Source: Liolophura sinensis (taxonomy: Eukaryota > Mollusca > Polyplacophora > Chitonida > Chitonidae). From it: a stretch of 64,000 nt of DNA. How positions within the stretch are numbered: position 1 is the first letter of the stretch; each line of letters begins with the position of its first letter. The stretch spans positions 8,483,504 through 8,547,503 of the forward strand of contig NC_088298.1 of assembly GCF_032854445.1 (NCBI RefSeq), in the 5' to 3' direction. The notes beneath the pieces are model-generated. The model saw only the letters and a list, made by a program, of their open reading frames with translations, ran no database searches and was not told where the DNA came from. This document shows, piece after piece, positions 35,286 to 47,815 of the stretch. The translations under genes were made by a program, and so were the position numbers.

Positions 35286-38200
35286 ATGGTATATCTGAAG
35301 ATTTTATCGTTAATTAAGTCAGATTTTTGATGCCCCCCCCACCCCCCTCCCCCCCACCCCACCCTTCCAAAAAAAGGACAACTGTACGCTGGAAAAAGTT
35401 TCATGAAATTGATGCGGAGCGTGATATTTCAGTAAGTCCATTTCGTTCACGGAGGGCTCACATCGGAAACGGATTGAGTTAAGGCGTCGGCACTTCTTTC
35501 ATCTGAATTCCTAGAAGGTTACGATTTGTAGTGTTAAGCTTCCTCATTGGAAACTAATGTGGTTCATATATTATTTTACGACAATGCATTGGGACAGCTG
35601 CTGAAGGCCTAGTGGAACAAAGATACTCTGCTTGAACCAGCCAACTCCCGACTAACCACTCTACTTGAAGCAGCCAATTCCTCACTAACCAGTCTACGTG
35701 GAAAGGCATCTTTCAGCTAGCCAGCTTTATGTGACTGGTGGAATAATTTGTGGAAGTTAAAATGTAACCCATATAAAAATACCGGCACATAATCTTAGTT
35801 CTGCTGTGGACATACAACTGTATTTCATCATAACGTTACCTGCAAGGCTGCCGTGCATAATTCTTACTCGCATATGTGAACTTGACACACGGATATATAC
35901 AGTTATATTTACCGGAACTGATGAAAAATGTTATTACATTTCTAAATTGCTGTCACTTCAGGAAGCCAAATTATGTATCTCGTGCTACAAGAAATCCATG
36001 CCCTGTTTTAATTTTCTCTCTCGGTTGATGGGCGAGTTTAAAGTAGGGGTTAACTATAAGGTTGCAATAACATTTTCATCAAGTTAACCAAGGCTATTGC
36101 TTACAGCTGGTGCAGACTAGCTGCGATTGTTTTGGTCATGGATAACACACGTTTGTCATTGCCTGCGGACAATTTTCCTTTGTGAAGACTATCTTCAACG
36201 AACATTGGAAACTCCTATTCTTTTTCACGGAACGGATTTGTACTATTAAAAATCCGGGACGACATCTGCAAAACTGGTGATCCTATACAGCAATTGAAGG
36301 ACCTGGACATGCAGAGTGCTAAACACGTGGTCAGAGAAAAAAACCCATTAAATATGGAACTGATTTAAGCCGAGAAATCACATATACTTAATGCGGGCTG
36401 AATGTCTACCTCAAGACAATTGCAGGAATGCATGGAGTCACCACGTCGTCTAAGGGATGTTCCCCTATTAACACAATGGCCGCCAAGTTGGCTGTTGCTA
36501 GATTTTTGTTTGTAGCTTACTTACCTTTGTGATAACGTGGTGTCTACACAGCTGGTAGAAACAGCACTTCTACATCAGCGCGCCAGTGCACCAATACCTC
36601 TAGTCACAAAATCACATTTTGCTCCTGAAAATTTTTTTGTGTTTGAAAGACATCGAAGATGTGGAATGACTTGGAATCGTCTCATTTCTCTATGGCTATT
36701 AACACAAGGAAATAGTACTAATGTATTTGACTGTGTAGACAGTTTTGACACCCCCTCTTTATAATCAACATTGGGTTATAGCAGAGTGCTATGAAGCGGC
36801 CCAGCTAATGCTTTTCACTGGGGCTTAAGTGCGCGTGCGTCGAATCCCTGGAGGAGCCTCTTTCCGTTGACCTTGCATCATGCAATATAGATATTCTACT
36901 AGTGTTTTTCGACGGAAGGTTCTTGAAAAGTGCGCGATAGTGTCGGTTGCAAGTTCAACTGCTTGCTGGGTTTTGGGCCATAGTTTATACTTCATTGTAT
37001 TTATAACGGAAAGACTTCTCGTGCCCTCTAAGTTGAAGACCGTGACATAATTAATTCGTTCGTCCACGGATATTGGAATACCATGCCACAGTCTTAATGT
37101 TACATCTAAAGGGCTCTACGCGTAATACACAGAGCACTCTACAAGCACAACAGCATAAGAATTCGTCTGACCGCTGTCGAGCGGCCCTGTCGATCCACAT
37201 CACACCAGTGGTAACGTCACGATGCCACGTCATGGAATGCGTCATCAGCACGCAAAGTCAGGTGGACATCAAGGAGGTCATGGGTCCTCAGGGATGCACA
37301 TGTCAGTGGGGGAGTTCGTCAGTGGTGGGTAAGCCCAAACCTAAGCCGTTCATTGGTGTATATTTGACTCGTATGCTGCTTATAAAAGACGTAGTGGTTT
37401 TAAGTTATTTCTGTAGGTGACCGTGGTGAAATTGGGGTGGAGGAGGTTATTGTATTGTAATAGATACTTTTAAATATTCGCCCTGGAGTTAAAAAGAATG
37501 TGCTTTGCTGATAATTGCTGAAATTAAACCTTTATATCAAGGGAAAAATGTTTTAAATGAATAAATAATGAATAAATATTGAGACCTCCCCTCCCCCCCA
37601 CCTCATACACACACGCGCGCAGGAGCTGAAAACGGTGGTTGTGATCAGATTTTAGTGAGATCTGACATCTTTTTTTTTTCGTTATCGCTCTGATATATAC
37701 GAATGCACAAATAGACGTCTTTATTAATGTTATTTGCTAATGACGCTTTTATGCTAAGAACGACGCTTTCAAAGAAACGAACGTTTGCAATTAAAACCCA
37801 ACTGGTGCTCATACATTTTATTTTTTGATGACTGAATGACCACCAGCGTTACTAAATCTTGCAGATATTTGCCATTTCTATGTTGCATCTGTCTTCATTT
37901 ATCGATACAGACCTAGGGTTCACTCCTCACTCGACTTTGTTGGTAAATTATACTTTGGCGGAAATTAAATTATATGCGTCATTCTGAAATCTCTAGAATC
38001 AGATTTTAATATTAAATAGGCAGATTACTCATTGCCCACAGCTGTCAATTCCATCAATCTGGTACAGCCTGTGGCGTTTGAGTTTGTCCTCTTTTTGCCG
38101 TGTCTGTCGTCGTTTATAGTAAATACCTAAAATTTCGCCCTTTCCATTAAAAAATGCTATTTCAAATACCAAAAAATATTACTTCCGGTGCGACGAATTT

Positions 38201-39529
38201 ACATCTTTTCACTAGCAAATCATCCTACCTCCCAATAAATATTTAACCACCTTTTCATGACGAACAAAACTCTCAGAATTAGGACAATGCGCAACTTATT
38301 CATGTGCTAAGTTTTAGGTCATATACCGTTCTGCACATGTCAACAGCTTTTTGTCATTGTTATCATGACAGATTTTGCTTTGACACTAGAAAAGTAATTA
38401 TCGACTTTGCCCTTGAACTCTCCTAATGTGACCCGATGTCTCTGTTGAGTTGTTGAGTGCAGCATCAGGGCACTGAATTGGAAATTATCCGCACTGTCGA
38501 AAGTTTGAAATTACTCCATTGTCGGAACAATGTCAGCTTGCCCCACCCCTCAAATGTCGTAATTTTTAAGCCAACCCTGCACACCCATCCACCACGTACA
38601 CCATCGTACATGTTTGCACCCCCCCCCCCCCCATTCTCTACATTGTCACCAAGTCGCCCGGATGTAACCGGCGTCGTCGTTTAATGGCCGTGAAATAAGC
38701 ACACTGCAGCTTTACGACTTCTCCAAGCTATTCATAAGTGACAACTACACACTTTGAAGGTTTCCTTTGATTGTGGTATGATGGACGGTAACAGGAACTA
38801 CACAACTGTGGCTTTGTTCTGTAATATCTTCAACTTTTGCGGTAAAGCAGTCATTTTGTCCGCTGCAGTTTACCATTACAAGGACGTTCAATTCACCAGC
38901 AAACGACAAGTGCGCCGCTGTTTCGCACATTTTTACAGCAGCTCCTTCAGGACAGCTACGTATAAAAACTTCCTCTTTGCTCAAACTACTTCGCTCTTAC
39001 CAACAATTTATGCTTAATAGTTTAAATACGGTATAATATTTTTTCTTGCTTTAATTCTGACAACGGCAGCCGTGGTTTCGGACGTAATTAACTTGAGTGA
39101 CTAACGTATTTTCACGATTTCACGTTCATTATAATACCATGATTCTAAGCTTACCCTTTAGTGCTGAGCTAGGGGTGACTAAATCCTGTATAGCACATCC
39201 AAACATAGATATAAATAAACAAGCAGCAAAGGAAGGCAGTGTGATTCATGTCATTGTACATTTCATATTCACGTAGGTTCACCTGTTGACTAGACAATGT
39301 CGTCATACTATCGTCGGTATAAAATCCAAACCTATCAACCACGAACGAGGCTAAAGCCACCATCGTGTAAATAACACGGAGCAGCCTTGTATGGTGGGAT
39401 GAATCAATTCAATGCGGAATTTGATTTTCCGTCCGACTGTGCATTGGCTGTTTGCTGGGTAACATATGTTCAGACGATGTGTCCAGGATGATTAGAATTC
39501 CATGTGTCTCTGGTGCTGCGTGACATGTC

Positions 39530-39632
39530 CCTCATAGACAATACCGGCTGATTGGATGGAGGCCGAGATCGAACCTTGGTCTTCATGTGTTTGTGGATCA
39601 CTCTTTGTGATATGTCGGCCACGGTGTGTTTT
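39530..39632 (-). mobile_element. tRNA-like SINE head (minus strand)
   Basis: Reading the minus strand from 39632: ccgtggccgacatatcac (A-box type TGGCCGA), then about 45 bp later aaggttcgatctcgg (B-box). The spacing is right for a tRNA-derived promoter. A cloverleaf does not close, and no A-rich tail is seen downstream. Confidence 0.4.
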
Positions 39633-40189
39633 GAGCGAATTGGAGCACAAATAAAGCTGTTTAAATGTCGTCCCCTGTAATTCAATAAGCAGTCGAGGGT
39701 TGGGTGTGTGAACTGGGATTATACATATAATTATGATATCTGCATCTTTCATTGTTCAGTTTTTCGTATTGACGTATTTCTGACAAGGTGAGACTGTGGT
39801 CTGTATACAGACCAGCCACCGGTTAATATCGATACGTATTGTACGTGTGTATCCATATACAAATACGAACTGTGCTTGATGGAGAGAATCTCTGAACTAT
39901 ATACACATTACTGCATATATGTGCGGAAACTTCGATGTGTGTTATTTCCATAGGATATGGTAGATTTCGCCTTTCTGTCTTTGCATTACATTTGTGTATG
40001 ATCCGTAGACATTGGCTGGCCTTTGTTATTAAAAACGAGATGAAAACAATTTGTTTTTGGACCCGATGGCGCCATTCAAACATTCACGCTTTTGTTTTGC
40101 TGCCATTTTTACTAGTTTATCAGACGTAGGCCTATGTCACACCCCGCAGTTTCACCATGTAGTCTTATACATAAAACCAGTTGAATTAG

Positions 40190-40250
40190 TCAGTATTAGC
40201 AGTAACGGGTGTCGAACCCGAAACCGCAGTAATAGAGCACCAATGGGTCG
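40190..40250 (-). mobile_element. tRNA-like fragment with B-box
   Basis: The minus strand has cgggttcgacacccg, an exact B-box within a 5-bp stem, preceded by a poor A-box-like gacccattggtgctc. No acceptor stem pairs across it. Read as a relic of a tRNA or SINE head. Confidence 0.35.
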
Positions 40251-40930
40251 ATGGAATTTCTCCCGAGGCTTGCTACAGCTCAGTTCCCATCTGCATAATC
40301 CAGAACCTGGGCGCCATTATTCATCTCTGACTGCAGAACATGGTAATCAGTATACTAAATACCAGCGAAGGCATAATTACACAGTATGGAAAAATAGAGC
40401 GATGCACAGCCAGGGAAACACGCCACAGTAAAACTGTAATACTGGGCATTCAGAATACACGTTTCTGGGAACGTATGGTACGGTAACTATAGTATAGTCG
40501 ATGGAGAACCGAGTATAAGTAGGTGAGCGGTGTGCTTTTGTCATAGTTGTTTCCGGATCATGTTTCATTCATTTGTGCCTGTCTTTGCAACTGGTTACTG
40601 TTGCCGTCGAGTGTATTATCCCCTATGCAATTGCTGTGGTTTGCTTTGTGTTGAAACTCACTGCATAATTAACGCCAGGACCAATTATCACCCTACTGTT
40701 TCATATTCTATGAATGAATAAACATTGAGCCAATATAATTTTAAATATTTATTAGTATATAACAAACATATATTTCAACAATTTGTCTAACTGAATCCAA
40801 AAGAATCTTATCACTGAATAAGAAACATATTGTGTAGAATATTCTCAAATGTAGAAAAGTCACTCTGCGATAACAGATATTGGACATGAAAGTATCATGG
40901 CCTAATAATTCATCGTAAAACATCATTTCA

Positions 40931-41135
40931 CTGAAGACTAACATAAATTGTGTTACGTATATGATGTTTTCACGAAAGCGACATAATTTTAACTTGACCT
41001 ATGACATTCACTGTAAAACGCCATTTAGCTGAAGATTTGCATTTAGATTGTGTTACATGTGATGCTTTTACAAAAGCGACATTAATTTAACATGGTCTTT
41101 GCTGAAGATTGACATGCGGTTGTGTTACTTATGGC
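40931..41135 (+). repeat. Tandem duplication of a ~98-bp unit
   Basis: Three starts of ctgaaga(t/c)t..cat at 40931, 41029 and 41102, each followed by ttgtgttac. The first two continue with atgatgttttcacgaaagcg or gtgatgcttttacaaaagcg and acat(t)aattttaac. The third copy is partial. Confidence 0.75.
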
Positions 41136-41414
41136 ACATTATGCATGAGGGATAATGTGGGAACGGTCCCATATATTAGTGTAACAACAAACTTCACACG
41201 TCTCATTGAATTCGTACTTAATTTTCCTTTCAAGGGGATTCGATCTGCACATACGCTTGTTAGCCGCGTTATTTTTTATCCTAATATTTATCTATTTTTT
41301 GTACATGTACCTCGATGACGCCTGTGCTACTTAGAAGATCCTATTGTATGTATTTTAAATATTTATATACGGATTTACAATTTAGGGTTAAAAGGATTGA
41401 TCTTAGACCCGTGA

Positions 41415-41467
41415 GTATTCTTGAGAACGGCGTAAAACGCCAATCAAATAAATAAATAAACAAACAA
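41415..41467 (+). mobile_element. 53-bp SINE tail insertion
   Basis: The insert consists only of gtattcttgagaacggcg, taaaacgccaat and an (AAAT/AAAC) tail, the last 53 bp of the SINE family. An exact 8-bp duplication ACCCGTGA flanks it at 41407-41414 and 41468-41475. That makes it a real, extremely 5'-truncated insertion rather than a decayed full copy. Confidence 0.75.
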
Positions 41468-41742
41468 ACCCGTGACTGCATGTTAAAGTCATTTGACTTC
41501 ACGGAGGAATCATCACAGTGGTGTTCCTGTGCAGTTTGCGTTATAGCACCCACCATTAGCAACCCGGCTAATGTTCCCCCTAACTCCCACGGGCACGTCA
41601 TCTGTGGTTTATTAACCATTTATCAACCCACAGCAAATAAACTCCCAGGCTGTGTATCTGATGAAAATAAATAGTTCCCTGTTCTTAACATTGCCGCTGG
41701 CCTTTTGTGCGTTAGAGATGTTATACAAAGCTGTTAAACAAA

Positions 41743-41980
41743 ATATGTTTTTAAAGTACCAATGGTGTTAGCTAACACCAAAACATATGTTTATTAGCTG
41801 GTTGTGTTTGAGAACATCGAAATTTAATTTTGAGCCCTAAAGGTGTTAAACACCAAACTGTAATTTTTTGTGACGGCTCCGATGAAATTAATTAATGAAG
41901 GAATGGAGTTGAACTTCATATTGGTTGTATTTCAGGAAAGTCAATGCGAACACAATGGTGTTAGAAAACGCCAAAACATA
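41743..41980. repeat. Cluster of related palindromes
   Basis: GGTGTTAGCTAACACC at 41764-41779 is a perfect 16-bp palindrome inside outer arms ATATGTTTT (41743-41751) and AAAACATAT (41780-41788). GGTGTTAAACACC lies at 41842-41854 and a decayed GGTGTTAGAAAACGCC plus AAAACATAT at 41957-41981. Confidence 0.75.
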
Positions 41981-43444
41981 TTTTAGGTTGTGATCTTACA
42001 GAGCACCAAAATTCATAAGTTTTTTGCCATCGAGTATTGTTCATAGTAAACAAAGGGTTAGGAATCGCATTCTCTGTTGAACAAGCCAATCCTATAAAAT
42101 GGTATGTTCTCTGTAACTATATGATATATGTGTACACAAGTAATTCTTTAGGATAACAGACAAATTACTTGTTTCTTGGCATCAAATTTTGTTCAGCTAA
42201 AGCAAGGGAAATTTCCCGTCAACCACTGCGCATGTGTCAGTTCGTAAGGAAGTGATTACATTATGATTTTTCTTGCCATTTGTGGTCATGAACCTTGCCA
42301 AACATGTAGTAAATTTCCACCCCTGTTTGTCTTTTTTTTATCTCTAACAGTTAAACAAACTAGAAGAAATTATCCATGGTGTATGATTCGGTCACGAATG
42401 CGCATATCTGTAGTTATAATATTTCATACAATGATCAACACGCTCAGGATATCGAATTGTGAACATTTGAAAAAGTGAAGAGAGCTTGGATTTGAGTAGG
42501 ATGGGCGTCTGTAAATATGTAAATATTATACTTACCCGCATTATTTCTCGTACAGTTCAGACGGTAATTCGTTTTTCATGAATTAATGTACTGCTGGTTG
42601 TTATTGAATTGTGAGACAACAACAACACAGGTTTCATTCATTAGAGCGACGACAGTTTTCAAAAGTATCGTTGTGTCCTAGAACGTTTTATCGAGCATGA
42701 ATAATACAAACTTGTGACAGCAACTAATCTCAACCTCAAATCTTCCCTGTGTAAAACTGTCGGGGAGCATCCAGGCCCTACTGGCTCCTGTGGAAATGTA
42801 AAAGGAAGAGAATATGGTGCAAAGGAGCTGCGACCCGCCCACTCCGTTGACTCGTCCCTTTCCGCGCGCAGAGTCCTTGCTTGAGTCAGACGATGCGCTC
42901 AGAATGAATCACGACGGCCGTGGCCTCTTACGTCATTGATAAACCTAACTCCTTGACTTGTGCGAACGGTTAATTCACACTTGGGAAAGCCGATATGCTA
43001 ATTGGTGGCAAGCGAACACAACTTGATGGCAGCCGGTAGCGGTGCATAGATCGGGTGAAGAGATCTCAGTTCGATCTGACATACACCGGTAACTTTGACC
43101 AGCGACGGCTGCGGAAGTCCCTCCATGTCATCACCTGGACACACCCTGACGATATATCTATGTAAGTACGACCAACACGACCGCTCACAGATGCCCGTCG
43201 CACCTGTACACAGATATAGATTTACAAATATATACCTGTGCTTAGGCGAAAGACTGTTGTCACACCATGGACACATTTGCCAGGAACGACGTATTCTGTT
43301 TTTATTTCTGCGTATCAACAGTCTTCAGTGTGTGCGTGGCGTAGAGTTTACACACTTACAGCCTATAGACGAGAAATCTCTTGCGGCATTCGCTATAGGT
43401 GCATGTGTACTTACTGGTTCAAAGACACAAACAGGTATCTACAA

Positions 43445-43446
<2 letters not shown>

Positions 43447-43519
<73 letters not shown>
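43447..43519. repeat. (AT)n microsatellite, ~72 bp
   Basis: Uninterrupted alternating A and T. The 'YIYIYI' frames that cross it are artefacts. Confidence 0.97.
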
Positions 43520-43520
<1 letters not shown>

Positions 43521-43536
43521 CAATGGGAACCTAGCT

Positions 43537-43596
43537 CTGTTGTATTTATTTATTTATTTGATTATTTATTTATTTGATAATTGCTTAACGTCATAC
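43537..43596 (-). mobile_element. SINE tail remnant
   Basis: Imperfect (ttta)n followed by tttgataattgcttaacg and tcatacc resembles the reversed SINE tail, as at 3920. No core or head is visible. It follows closely on the AT microsatellite ending at 43519. Confidence 0.4.
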
Positions 43597-44223
43597 CGAT
43601 CTCTGTTATAATACAACAGATCTGTTATAATACAACAGGTGTATGTTCATTAGTCATTTCTTAAGATTTTCTATTCGATTTTATTAAAATTAGGGGTTAT
43701 CGTAATAAAGGCAATACAAATACAAAATGACCTGGTCAAACTTAGCCTGTGAAATTCTGTCACCGAATGTTTAAGTGAAAATTTTACTCTTAATACTGAT
43801 GGCTGTTTCGAAAATTTTGCTCGTCATTGATTTAGTTTCATAGCTCAGTGGTTTCATGTAGGCAAATTTTACAACAAGCATACAGAAAATGCCCAATGTT
43901 TTCCTTCCCGAAAAAAGGTTTTGTTTGGGATTCAGTTTTAGGACAAAAAAAATCTTATCTTTTTAAGTATGGTAAGGAAGAATTGATAACTACAGAAAAG
44001 CATTAAATTAAAACTACGTTATTAATAAAGGCCTCAGATTTTTCCCCAATACCTTCAAATATCCGCTGATAACCTCTTATATAGAGAAGGAGGTGTGCCA
44101 GGATCGATTTACTCCAGATGACCTTCCCAATCTAGACATCCACGCTCCATTAAAGAATGACAACGCGTACATCATGTAACAATGCCGATCTGCCTGTATG
44201 GTAAAGAAACAAGATGGCTGTCC

Positions 44224-44236
44224 GTTGCCAGGCAAC
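44224..44236. promoter_or_regulatory. X-box-like GTTGCCAGGCAAC
   Basis: Both half-sites perfect, spacer one base instead of two. The palindrome extends one base on each side (CGTTGCCAGGCAACG). Confidence 0.35.
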
Positions 44237-45278
44237 GCGATTTAAGGATTACGCCACTCGCCAGTGGGCGCTGCGCCGGGTCCGGAAGCCATATGCCATC
44301 CAATGATGCAAGTCTGAACAATCCTTTAGCATCTGCATGCATATTTAGAAAAGCTGCGTGAAATATTTACAGATCCTGTCAGCGAAATGTACATGACGAA
44401 GAGTACGCCTCTGGTTAACTCTTTATCGATTCGCCCGCTGTACGTACCGGACAACAGATCGGTCACCGCTATAGAAACTTGCAAACTATATGCATTTATT
44501 ACTGGATGTTAGGTAAGACTCTAACACGATAATACCAATGGAGTGTTGTATGGAAGCCTTGATGAGCGATCCGTCGTCACATTTGCCATCTGCCATCTGC
44601 GAGCTTTGTGTACAGGAATATAGTTAGTCGACCTCTACCATTCTTGGGCTTGCAGCTTCCCCACTCCCCCTCTGCCCATATGTTTACCATTTCCCACTTC
44701 ACCACTTTTCAACACCTAACCCCCACGGAATGGAACTCAATCAATTCCACTGGTAGCTAAATCTACTTCATTCACGTGCGATGACCTCCGATTCGTATGG
44801 TCACGTCTCCTCGCTGAGATACGATAGCCACCCTGTATTTCCGCCGTAAAATATCAGGCGTTTTCTTGTTGGTCAATTTTTTTTCTATTTTCCCCCCGAA
44901 AGGCCAAGGAAACCCTATGTGACGATTAATCTGATTGGAGACCTTTGTCCCGCAATATGTACGTATGGTTTAATTTGTTTCTGTGCGCAGCTGCTTTCAC
45001 GTATAATGTCGTCATTTTTAGCTGTTTTATTCCTCGCTGGATATTGAAATAGTGAAACAAATATTCCGTTATGGATTTTAAGAATAATAATAGAAATGGT
45101 TATTATTTTCATAATTCCGTGTAATATAAAATTAAGACATTGGTCACGATTCTAAAATATTACCGGTGTGGATTGTACATACATGCCACAATGCATCACG
45201 TGAATTTAGAACGAACACGTCTCCCAATCTACCTTTTATACTGGTGGCGCTGTTTTTGCTTTAATTACCAAAATTAAG

Positions 45279-45281
<3 letters not shown>

Positions 45282-45367
<86 letters not shown>
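45282..45367. repeat. (AT)n microsatellite, ~85 bp
   Basis: Uninterrupted alternating A and T, the longest such tract in the window. Confidence 0.97.
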
Positions 45368-45371
<4 letters not shown>

Positions 45372-45444
45372 AATCAACTGTTATGCTCAGGCTGTTGATT
45401 TTGTTATGCATTTACTTGTTGTTAATTATACTGTTAGATAGATC

Positions 45445-45622
45445 GACAAGAGACTGGATTTCATGGGTTACGCGTGACCATTTACAAGAGCCCGTACCAT
45501 GCTGTCGTGTTACATCTTATGCTTTTGGTCTTTTGTATATGCTTTTGTCTTTGGCACTGTTACTGCGGTAAACTGACAACAGACTGGATTTCATCGGTTA
45601 CATGTAACCATTTACAAGCACG
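45445..45622 (+). repeat. Direct duplication, 130-bp spacing
   Basis: gacaagagactggatttcat, gggttacgcgtgaccattta at 45445 recurs as gacaacagactggatttcat, cggttacatgtaaccattta at 45575. The second copy ends near caagcac at about 45622. Confidence 0.75.
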
Positions 45623-46918
45623 GTATACTAGTATCACATTGTCATCACTGGCGTTTTACACCTTCTGCCCTGGTCATTTTACGCCTTATGCTCTGTTCAT
45701 TTCACCCTATGCTCTGGTCTTTTGTGTCTCTCATTCTTTCAGGGACATGTACGTGTACCCATGGCTGTATGTTGCACAAGCTGTTGCATACGCTTTATTA
45801 ATGTATACATGTGATAACTGCTTAGATAAAACATACAATGTCTACATTGTACTGCTCAGTGTGTCAATAAAACCTCATATACTGTTAGATTCTTTATAAA
45901 TATACCACGATATAGATTTATTACTTTATGGAGCTGCATTAAAACGCAATAACCAAATGTATACCGCAAATAAAATCCAATGGATAAAACCGTTTAAGAC
46001 AGACGTTGAGTGTAACAAGATATCCAGTTTTCTGGTGTGTGAAAAAATGTGAAACGAAACTGTAGGATATATACATTGTGATCCGACAACATTTTAAGTG
46101 ATGTGCGTAATCCTGAATGGGGACACTTTAAATTTCCATAAATCTACATTTTGTATAAGCTATCATTCGTATATATTTTTGACTCAACAACTTTTCGCAA
46201 CAAAAGCTGATGTGTATGATGCACAACGCTGAGATCAGTGTTTGAAATAGAGTTCTCTTCAAAGCCCTATAATGAGAAGGAAATACACGTGGTGAGTCTC
46301 ATCGAATCACCTTCACAGATACACTTTGGAGACCTTTGATCACCGACTTAATGCAATTTTTCGGTGACAAGCTCGCTGACCTGGGTTACAGTAACCAGCT
46401 GACTTTGTTTATCACATTCATCTTCACAGATGTGTACGCAGACAGACCCATTTGCAGATGCGCGACAAGAGTTACAATCTTTATGCAGGAGTTAGAATTA
46501 ATTGTTTTGTTTCTTCGCGGAATTAAATAGGACTAGATTCTGTTACATGCATAAGGCTGTATTTCGTACACATAATTAGCCGTAAAAGGGAATGGTAGAA
46601 CAAAAACAAAAATTAGTTTCGCACCAAAAGAAGTCCTCGCTCGCTGAATCAGCTGCTGAGTTTGAACTGGGATATGAAGTAGAAATATTATTGCTGGATT
46701 GCTAGAAGAAAAAAAATAGTTTCGAAGAAAAAAAACATTTTATTGCTAAAAATGTACAACAATTATTCATAATAATGAAAAATACAGATAAATCAGTTGT
46801 AACGATTAAAGATGGCGTGTAGATCCTCAGAAGATGGAGCGGGTCTCATCTGGCGCTCTTCCATTCTCTGTCAGTCTTATGAGAGATTAAAGTCCGGCAG
46901 CCCGGTAGATTTCCCTAA

Positions 46919-46926
46919 TGACGTCA
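46919..46926. promoter_or_regulatory. CRE palindrome TGACGTCA
   Basis: Exact; extends to ATGACGTCAT, a 10-bp palindrome. Confidence 0.3.
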
Positions 46927-47801
46927 TCAAAGGGACGAGTTGCTATGGTGGCAGGTGCGCCTGTTCCCCATGATATTACACGGCTATTGTAACTGAGTCA
47001 GTTTCATATTATGTATGTCAGCCTAAGTGGGTTTAACGATGAGTGCTCACTACTGGTGACAGCAGTCCCGCACTCGCCGAGAGGGGCGGTGCGGATTGGA
47101 CAAAATATTACCGTACAAATTATGACAATTTCCTGTCGTCAAAATATTTATTAATTTTTAAGAAAAATATCTCTTTAAAAGTGATCACATTTTGAGTTTG
47201 CATAAATTTCCTCACATTAATATCTTGATTAAATTTTTCATCCAAAATTGCGGACCATACAAACTTATAACATGATTCTTGGTTTAAATCGCAAACTCCT
47301 CGGATGATGCTCTGCGTCTGGTGTTCCTGCAGGATTCTGGCAAATATAGATGTCTTAATGACGGACAAAAAAAACGAAAACGGACAGTCACGGGTTGAAG
47401 TCTGTGAACCAGATTCGGTTTTTATATGTGGCTTTTTCTCCGTGTGCTATAAATAGCGTATAAGAACGATGCTGCACCTCCATTTGAAAAAGTGTGGTCT
47501 TGATTCGTTTTGAAAAGTACCAGCACTGTCACTCCTGCTTTGGTCGTGATGTACTTTTTGTGCAAATTAAAAATCACATTGCAGTTAAAGTCCACCTGAC
47601 GTTATTTAATGTATTTTTTATTTGTGGAGAACATTTGACTGCTTTATCGATTTTTTTAAATATAAATTTCTGACGCGCTGTTTCTGATTGGACTGCGCTG
47701 GACACAATTCGTGTCATTAGTGTCTTAGGTTTGGACGAAGAATGCGAAATTAGCAAGTTATGTAACGAAACGAGTGTTGACTCAAAACGAAACTCATCCG
47801 C

Positions 47802-47815
47802 GTTGCCAAGGCAAC
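47802..47815. promoter_or_regulatory. RFX-type X-box GTTGCCAAGGCAAC
   Basis: Full match to the RFX consensus. Confidence 0.4.

Larger units (their letters stand above)
35286..40930. other. Non-coding stretch
   Basis: Begins with a C-rich block (35333-35365) directly after the 37-bp array and has a 14-C run at 38619-38632 and two tRNA-like relics (39530, 40190). No gene recognised. Confidence 0.55.
41982..45281. other. Non-coding stretch
   Basis: Contains the AT microsatellite, the SINE tail at 43537, a doubled ctgttataatacaacag (43602 and 43622) and the X-box-like palindrome at 44224. The 160-codon frame at 43095-43577 runs through the AT repeat and is not a gene. Confidence 0.55.

Noticed and set aside
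43095-43577. 160-codon open frame with a (YI)n stretch
   Set aside because: The frame is kept open by the AT microsatellite; translated simple repeat.
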